Positions 63,345 to 64,000 of a stretch of 64,000 nucleotides of DNA are shown one piece after another (the first letter of the stretch is position 1; each line of letters starts with the position of its first letter). Under the pieces are notes generated by a model that did no database searches, had not been told where the DNA came from, and worked only from the letters and a program-made list of their open reading frames with translations. A program made the position numbers and the translations under genes. The stretch lies in the NCBI GenBank assembly GCA_013399695.1, contig VXAU01003549.1:1709048-1773047 (forward strand), given 5' to 3'. Origin of the DNA: Formicarius rufipectus. Lineage: Eukaryota; Chordata; Aves; Passeriformes; Formicariidae.

Positions 63345-64000
63345 CTAAAGACATGAAAAAAAATGAGGTTGGGTTTTATAGTTTCAATAACATTCTGATT
63401 TTAACTACATTTTCTTCATGCAAAACAAATTGGATACAGCTTCATCTGTCGTTGGTAAATTCATGAATCTCACCCACACCGAACACACAACTCGCTCTTT
63501 TACATCCCTGTCTCAGAACCTCCACATCCTCCCTCATTCTGGGCTCCTGCCACCAACACCTGCAGCAGGAATGGCAGAAGCATATGGAATAATGGCAGCG
63601 GAACAGCAGAAGCGATGGGTGTTCATGTTTCAAGTTCTGGTAAACATAATTTCAACTAAGGTAGCCTTTGGTTATCTGAAATCTACTATTCACGGGCAAT
63701 ATTAGAAGGTTTATTTTGTGGTATATGTCTCAGTTAAATGACCACAGAAATGGAAGTACATTGATGAAATCAGCAAGAGAGAAGCTGCAAGAAGTTAGGA
63801 AACGGAAGATTGATTAGCATAGGTCATCATCTGCTTTTTTAGCCTAAGTAACAGAAATAGAATGACACTTAATAGTACAAATTACAAGTCATACTTATGA
63901 GATAATAAACAGTTTTTCTATAACCCTGAAGACTCAGCTGGAAACTTGTGGGAAACACAAACTTGGTTGCATTAGTTTTTTTCTTGACATCCTGCCCACT
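63345..64000 (-). other. DLG1: DLG1 intron (partial), upstream of the L27-linker exon
   Basis: This is the 3' end of the intron that separates the L27-linker exon from the previous L27 exon, with its T-rich tract at 63347-63372. A plus-strand open frame of 95 codons at 63418-63705 includes the stretch MAEAYGIMAAEQQKRW, but I recognise no family and see no supporting structure. Otherwise I see nothing in it. Confidence 0.8.

Noticed and set aside
63418..63705. 95-codon plus-strand frame beside the L27-linker exon
   Set aside because: Opposite strand to DLG1, no recognised family, and only a weak donor-like ggtaaa; insufficient support for a gene.
1..64000. tRNA, rRNA, U6, CRISPR arrays, bacterial operons, telomeric repeats
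   Set aside because: Searched by eye for B-box sequence, snRNA starts, regularly spaced repeats and TTAGGG arrays; none seen.

Overview
This window is vertebrate, almost certainly avian, genomic DNA. It is AT-rich and poor in CpG and in repeats, and it holds truncated copies of the CR1 LINE (one ending in the ATTCTATG-type tail used by bird CR1) and a solo ERVL-type LTR of a family I know from bird genomes. Most of it is intron. There are no bacterial-style genes, operons, CRISPR arrays or tRNA/rRNA genes, and nearly all open frames longer than 60 codons are chance frames.

The recognisable gene is DLG1 (SAP97, discs-large MAGUK scaffold), transcribed right to left on the minus strand. Only its N-terminal, alternatively used part is here; the PDZ, SH3 and guanylate-kinase exons lie beyond the left edge, and the first L27 exons lie beyond the right edge. 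In transcript order I find four coding exons: (1) 63178-63344, the end of the L27 domain plus linker (beta-isoform path); (2) 54375-54404, a ten-codon first coding exon reading MDCLCIVTTK, the palmitoylation-type N-terminus of alpha-isoforms; (3) 28185-28349, the shared KYRYQDEDTPP linker exon; (4) 16114-16338, a 75-codon alternative N-terminus starting MNYIFGNNTLLYSR. All four end in phase 0 at GT donors. Exons 1 and 2 can both join exon 3 in frame, and exons 3 and 4 can both join the same downstream exon. The window is therefore the isoform-choice region of DLG1, where the protein start decides between L27 partners, lipid anchoring or neither.

Layout: 1-16113, intron with a palindrome cluster near the left end, an old CR1 scrap and simple repeats. 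16114-28184, the MNYIF exon, an A-tailed retrocopy-like block (18.7-19.5 kb), a CTCF-like site and a CR1 copy (26.7-27.4 kb). 28185-54374, the shared exon, a GC-elevated block (30.7-31.4 kb), a sharp CpG-rich spot (34.4 kb), a solo LTR (41.9-42.4 kb), a G-quadruplex candidate (44.5 kb) and a near-perfect hairpin (51.9 kb). 54375-64000, the alpha exon, a second CR1 fragment (57.5-57.9 kb) and the L27-linker exon.

The most interesting points are the alpha-type exon with a small overlapping upstream reading frame, the strong splice-acceptor-like sequence in front of the MNYIF exon, the isolated CpG-rich spot in the long intron, and the hairpin at 51.9 kb. All family assignments are from memory of the proteins and repeats; no database search was possible.
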